Shown here in pieces: positions 60,723 to 64,000 of a DNA stretch of 64,000 bases. The DNA is taken from contig CAYYFX010000004.1 in assembly GCA_964471155.1 (NCBI GenBank), positions 1 through 64,000 of the forward strand, written 5' to 3'. Each line of letters starts with the position of its first letter. The stretch's first letter is position 1. A program made the position numbers and the translations under genes. A model generated the notes under the pieces. That model was not told where the DNA came from and made no database searches. It saw only the letters and a list, made by a program, of their open reading frames with translations. The DNA is from CAYYFX01 sp964471155 (GTDB lineage: Bacteria > ARS69).

Positions 60723-61283
60723 ATGATCTCAGCCACCGACCTGCGCCCCGGCAAGGTGATCCTGCACAATGGGGAACTCCACCGGGTGCACAGCATGATC
60801 CACAAGACGCCCGGCAACCTGCGCGGCTTCGTGCAGGCGAAGCTGCGCAACGTCCGCACCGGGTTCATGACCGAGCACCGGTTCCGTTCGGAGGACAAGG
60901 TCGAGGAGGTCCTCGTGGACGGCGAGGCGATGCAGTACCTCTACTCCGACACGAACGGCCACCACTTCATGAACCAGACCACGTTCGACCAGGTCACCCT
61001 GTCGGACGACATCGTGGGCGAGGCCATGAAGTACATCCTGCCGGAGGCCGTCATCAGGGTGGACTTCTACGAGGGGAATCCCATCTCGGTCGAGCTGCCC
61101 ACCACCGTCACGCTGACGGTGTCGGAGACGGAGCCGAACATGAAGGGTGCCACGGCCACGGCGTCGTACAAGCCGGCCACGCTGGAGACGGGGCTCGTGG
61201 TCCAGGTGCCGCAGTTCATCGAGGCGGGCACGCGGATCGACGTGGACACCCGGGACGACTCCTACATCGGGCGCTCCCGGTAG
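60723..61283 (+). CDS. efp: Translation elongation factor P
   Basis: A 186-residue EF-P that relieves ribosomes stalled on polyproline. Three beta-barrel domains are present; the last has the signature YEGNPISVELPTTVTLTV and SETEPNMKGATATASYKPA. The domain I loop reads HKTPGNLRGFVQ, so the residue aligned with the modified Lys34 of E. coli is Asn32. Neither beta-lysylation nor Arg rhamnosylation could act there. ATG 60723 is the only sensible start. No epmA/epmB or earP is nearby. Confidence 0.95.
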   Translation: MISATDLRPGKVILHNGELHRVHSMIHKTPGNLRGFVQAKLRNVRTGFMTEHRFRSEDKVEEVLVDGEAMQYLYSDTNGHHFMNQTTFDQVTLSDDIVGEAMKYILPEAVIRVDFYEGNPISVELPTTVTLTVSETEPNMKGATATASYKPATLETGLVVQVPQFIEAGTRIDVDTRDDSYIGRSR

Positions 61284-61424
61284 TACGCAGGGCGGTCCCG
61301 GCGGCCCGGGGCTCGCCCCTCCCCGCGCTGGCGCGCCGCGCCGGCCGGGCGTATCGTTCCCCCGGCCGCCCGAGGCAGCAGGTCGCGGCGGCCGGATCGA
61401 CGCCACCCCTCCCGGGGAGGAACC

Positions 61425-62831
61425 ATGAGCGACCCTCGCCCCACCGACGCCGGCCCCGTCGCGGACTCCGGGTTGTTCGACGAGCCCCGCGCCGGCGCCG
61501 CCCGCGCGTCCCACGACGCTTCCGGCCCCTCCTCCGCGCCCGCCGCCGGCGGCCCCGATCCGGCCGCGCCGGTGCGGCACGCGCGCGTCTCCGAGTACGA
61601 CTACAGCAACTTCTACTCCGGGACCGGCGACGACCCGTTCAACATGCTCGATCCCTTCGACGCCTGGTGGACCCACGCGCGTCCCTGGGGCTACTACATG
61701 TTCGGCCTGCCGATGCACACGGCGCCGCGGCCCTGCGTGGACATCGTGGAGACGAAGCGGCGAACGGAGCTGCCCGGGCTGATCAACCTGGCGTCCTACA
61801 ACTACCTCGGCCTCTCCTACCGGCCCGAGGTGATCGAGGCGGCCGTCGAGGCGCTCCGCAAGTACGGGCTCGGGGCGTCCGGCTCGCCCATCCTCAGCGG
61901 CACCTTCGACCTGCACGAGCGGCTGGCCGACGAGCTGGCGCGGTTCAAGCGGAAGGAGGCCGTGCTGCTCTTCCCCACGGGCTACAGCGCGAACCTGGGG
62001 CTCATCGCCGGCCTGATGCGCGCGGGGGACTGGGTGCTGGCGGACCAGTGGGCGCACGCGTCCGTGGTGGACGGCATCATCCTGTCGAAGGCCAACGCGC
62101 GCTTCTTCCGGCACAACGACGTGGACGACCTGGAGAAGAAGCTGCGCAAGTGCCCCGGGAAGAAGCTCGTCGTGGTGGAAGGCGTGTACTCGATGGACGG
62201 GGACGTCGTGCCGCTGCGCGACGTGGTCGCGGCGTGCCGGAAGCACGGCGCGCGCATCCTCATCGACGAGGCGCACTCCACGTTCATCTTCGGCGAGAAC
62301 GGCCGCGGCGTGGCCGAGCACTTCGGCGTGGAGGAGGACGTGGACATCCACCTCGGCACGTTCTCCAAGAGCCTCGGCGGCATCGGCGGCTTCGTCGCCG
62401 GGCCGGCGAAGCTGGTGAACTACCTGCGCGGGTTCGCCCGCTCGCACGTGTTCTCGTGCGCGATGCCGCCGGCCATCGCGGCGGGGCTGCGCAAGTCCCT
62501 GGAGCTGGCCATCGCGGAACCGCAGCTGCGCGCGAAGCTGTGGAGCAACACGCGGCACCTCTCGAAGCTCCTGCGGGACGAGGGCGTGGACATCGGGGAC
62601 TCGGTGTCGCAGGTGATCCCCATCATGATCCGCGACGACGACAAGATCTTCGCCATCGGCGAGGACCTGCTGCACGAGGGCGTGTACCTGCACCCGATCC
62701 GCTACCCCGCGGTCGGCAAGCACCGTTCCCGGTTCCGCATCTCCGTGTCCGCCGCGCACGAGCCCGGGCAGCTCGAACGGGGTGCGGGCATCATCGCGAA
62801 CGTGCTGAGGAGGCACGGGATATGCCGGTGA
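61425..62831 (+). CDS. Alpha-oxoamine synthase (serine palmitoyltransferase/KBL-like)
   Basis: A 468-residue PLP enzyme of the alpha-oxoamine synthase family, which condenses an amino acid with an acyl-thioester. Core marks are INLASYNYLGLSYRPEV, GLGASGSPILSGTFDLHE, LIDEAHSTFIFG and the Schiff-base Lys in GTFSKSLGGIGGF. The first about 55 residues are a low-complexity Ala/Pro extension, followed by YDYSNFYSGTGDDPFNML and WGYYMFG, as in longer SPT-like bacterial proteins. Serine palmitoyltransferase (sphingolipid start) is the leading guess; KBL or AONS is less likely as no biotin or threonine genes are near. Confidence 0.85.
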   Translation: MSDPRPTDAGPVADSGLFDEPRAGAARASHDASGPSSAPAAGGPDPAAPVRHARVSEYDYSNFYSGTGDDPFNMLDPFDAWWTHARPWGYYMFGLPMHTAPRPCVDIVETKRRTELPGLINLASYNYLGLSYRPEVIEAAVEALRKYGLGASGSPILSGTFDLHERLADELARFKRKEAVLLFPTGYSANLGLIAGLMRAGDWVLADQWAHASVVDGIILSKANARFFRHNDVDDLEKKLRKCPGKKLVVVEGVYSMDGDVVPLRDVVAACRKHGARILIDEAHSTFIFGENGRGVAEHFGVEEDVDIHLGTFSKSLGGIGGFVAGPAKLVNYLRGFARSHVFSCAMPPAIAAGLRKSLELAIAEPQLRAKLWSNTRHLSKLLRDEGVDIGDSVSQVIPIMIRDDDKIFAIGEDLLHEGVYLHPIRYPAVGKHRSRFRISVSAAHEPGQLERGAGIIANVLRRHGICR

Positions 62832-63493
62832 CCCGCTACGCCTTCCGCCACGCCGTCAGCGTCTTCTCCCGCATGCCCACGTCCGCCGTGGCCCGGCTGT
62901 TGCCGCCGCACGTGCGCCCGCTGGAGGTCCAGCACGGCTGCGGCATCGTCGGCGTCAACGCCTTCGACTTCACGCAGAGCCCCGTGGGGCCGTACCAGGA
63001 GATCGCCGTGGTGGTGGTGGTGCCGCCCCTTCCCACCGAGAGCGGCATGTTCCCGAAGGCGGCGTTCTACCCGGTGCGCGTGGCCACCACGTCCCGGCGC
63101 GGGCTGATGCACCGCCGCGACGCCTGGCGGCTTCCCTGCCGCGACGGCGCCGTGGAGATCGCCTTCCAGGACCTCGGGGACAAGATCAACGTGTACGTCT
63201 ACGAGGACGACGACCCGATCGTGGACTTCACCGTGAGCTGCCGGAAGTGGAACCCGGTGGACCAGGCCTACCAGATGTTCATGACCGGCGACGACCGCAC
63301 CTGGAAGGCCGACTTCCGCCTGTCCGGACCCATGTCCGTGCACGAGGAGGAGCGCGGCCTCGTGACCATGCACGGGCACCCGTTCTGGGACGGGCTGGAC
63401 CGGGAGGAGATCGAGCCCATCCCCTTCCGGGAGCTGTGGATGAAGGACGGGGTCCAGTCCTTCGCGGAAATCGAGTCGCTCGAGACCCTCTGA
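62822..63493 (+). CDS. Acetoacetate-decarboxylase-fold protein
   Basis: A 223-residue protein starting at ATG 62822 inside the last codons of the oxoamine synthase gene, with AGGAGG eight bases upstream. The sequence RMPTSAVARLLPPHVRPLE, GIVGVNAFDFTQSPVGPYQE and VVVPPLPTESGMFP resembles the ADC/DUF2071 fold of small-molecule decarboxylases and dehydratases. Alternating beta strands fill the rest. I cannot assign the catalytic Lys with certainty. Tight coupling to an oxoamine synthase suggests that it acts on the beta-keto product or a related lipid. Confidence 0.6.
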   Translation: MPVTRYAFRHAVSVFSRMPTSAVARLLPPHVRPLEVQHGCGIVGVNAFDFTQSPVGPYQEIAVVVVVPPLPTESGMFPKAAFYPVRVATTSRRGLMHRRDAWRLPCRDGAVEIAFQDLGDKINVYVYEDDDPIVDFTVSCRKWNPVDQAYQMFMTGDDRTWKADFRLSGPMSVHEEERGLVTMHGHPFWDGLDREEIEPIPFRELWMKDGVQSFAEIESLETL

Positions 63494-63540
63494 ACCCCTC
63501 CCGGGCCCCCTCCCGGCCCCCTCCGGGCCCCCCTCCCGGG
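63494..63540 (+). repeat. C-rich imperfect tandem repeat
   Basis: Repeated CCCTCCCGGG-like units with variable C tracts follow the ADC-fold stop. The units can pair with each other (CCCGGG palindromes), so the region may fold into a stem that ends transcription. It may also be an assembly-prone homopolymer region. Confidence 0.4.
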
Positions 63541-63541
63541 T

Positions 63542-63569
63542 TTGCCGCCCCAGCACTTCGCGATACATT
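63542..63569 (+). promoter_or_regulatory. Possible citrate synthase promoter
   Basis: TTGCCG (63542-63547), 16-nt spacer, TACATT (63564-63569). Four of six bases match consensus in each box. The leader would be about 100 nt. Confidence 0.35.
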
Positions 63570-63674
63570 GGATCCGGGGTACCCGGTGGACCAGCTGCGG
63601 GACCCGGGCCGGCGCCCAGGGGGGGAGTGGGCCCGATTCCCGCCGCACACGGCGTACGGCCGAGGGGAACAGCC

Positions 63675-64000
63675 ATGGCGACGATCCAGAAGACGCTCGA
63701 ACGCAGGATTCCGGAGTGGCGGCGAGAGATCCACGACCTCGTGGCGGCGCACGGGGACGACCGGATCGGTGAGGTGAACGTCCGGCAGGCCTACGGCGGC
63801 GCCCGCGGCGTCAAGTGCATGGTCTGCGACACCTCCGAGGTCCCGCCGGACGTCGGGCTCCTGGTCCGGGACACGCCCATCGCGGACCTGAAGGATCGTA
63901 CGCCCGAGGAGATCTTCTTCCTGCTGGTCACCGGGGAGCTGCCGGACAAGAAGTCCGCGAAGGCCCTGCACGACGAGCTGGTGGAGCGCTCCCGTGTTCC
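63675..64000 (+). CDS. gltA: Citrate synthase (partial, runs off right edge)
   Basis: The first about 108 residues of a citrate synthase. ARGVKCMVCDTSEVPPDVGL and PEEIFFLLVTGELPDKKSA match the N-terminal region of the long citrate synthases, where VCDTSEVD and LLTGE are conserved. The enzyme condenses acetyl-CoA and oxaloacetate. The catalytic residues lie beyond the window. ATG 63675 follows GAGGGGAAC. Confidence 0.85.
   Translation, partial: MATIQKTLERRIPEWRREIHDLVAAHGDDRIGEVNVRQAYGGARGVKCMVCDTSEVPPDVGLLVRDTPIADLKDRTPEEIFFLLVTGELPDKKSAKALHDELVERSRV

Noticed and set aside
1..64000. tRNA, rRNA, CRISPR arrays, insertion sequences or prophage genes
   Set aside because: I scanned the intergenic spaces and predicted proteins and saw no cloverleaf, spaced repeats, transposase, integrase or phage protein.

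Overview
The window is very GC-rich, densely coded chromosomal DNA (about 70 % G+C by eye) from a Gram-negative bacterium. Nothing points to a plasmid, phage or insertion sequence. Two runs of exactly 100 N, each flanked by the same 55 bp on both sides, show that it is a scaffold built from short-read contigs, probably a metagenome-assembled genome. A secreted deacetylase ending in a FlgD-like/T9SS-type C-terminal domain, an octaheme lipoprotein, a type IV pilin and the GC content fit an uncultured lineage such as Candidatus Eisenbacteria. That assignment is inference; Myxococcota or Gemmatimonadota relatives remain possible. I found 50 protein genes and no tRNA, rRNA or CRISPR.

Region 1 (1-10.4 kb) holds glycogen genes glgA and glgB around an unusual cluster: four ATP-grasp ligases (three of them paralogues), a peptidase S51-like protein and a Fes-like esterase. 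It is organised on a divergent promoter whose two -35 hexamers overlap. This is the best candidate for an undescribed pathway. A fifth, unrelated ATP-grasp ligase of the pheganomycin-ligase (PGM1) type stands alone at 20.2-21.8 kb.

Region 2 (10.5-16.6 kb) is a polyphosphate module: CYTH-CHAD protein, SixA-type phosphatase (interrupted by assembly gap 1), Ppx/GppA and Ppk1. It is followed by a membrane-anchored metallopeptidase, a methyltransferase and a DEAD-box helicase.

Region 3 (22-33 kb, plus strand) looks like one transcription unit. It encodes the whole reductive pyrimidine route: PreT-PreA dihydropyrimidine dehydrogenase, dihydropyrimidinase, beta-ureidopropionase, a beta-alanine-type aminotransferase and a CoA-acylating semialdehyde dehydrogenase. 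It runs without a break into a TrkH/TrkA potassium uptake system and an output-less HAMP protein.

Region 4 (33-48 kb) is mainly envelope functions: type IV pilin with a sigma-54-like promoter, JmjC-like oxygenase (interrupted by gap 2), SGNH hydrolase, TMTC-like and PTPS-related membrane proteins, TonB-domain protein, DMT exporter, polysaccharide deacetylase, HtrA protease, octaheme cytochrome and a beta-CASP RNase-like protein. Two related inverted-repeat elements lie at 20.06-20.21 kb and 41.40-41.53 kb.

Region 5 (48.1-60.5 kb, minus strand) is a heme operon from glutamyl-tRNA to protoheme: hemH, hemA, hemC, hemD, hemB, hemL, a sensor kinase, a response regulator, an in-frame hemE-hemN fusion and hemG/hemY. 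Most junctions overlap by 1-4 nt. The promoter has a perfect TTGACA box.

Region 6 (60.7-64 kb) carries efp (Asn at the usual modification site), an alpha-oxoamine synthase with a downstream acetoacetate-decarboxylase-fold gene, and the start of citrate synthase.
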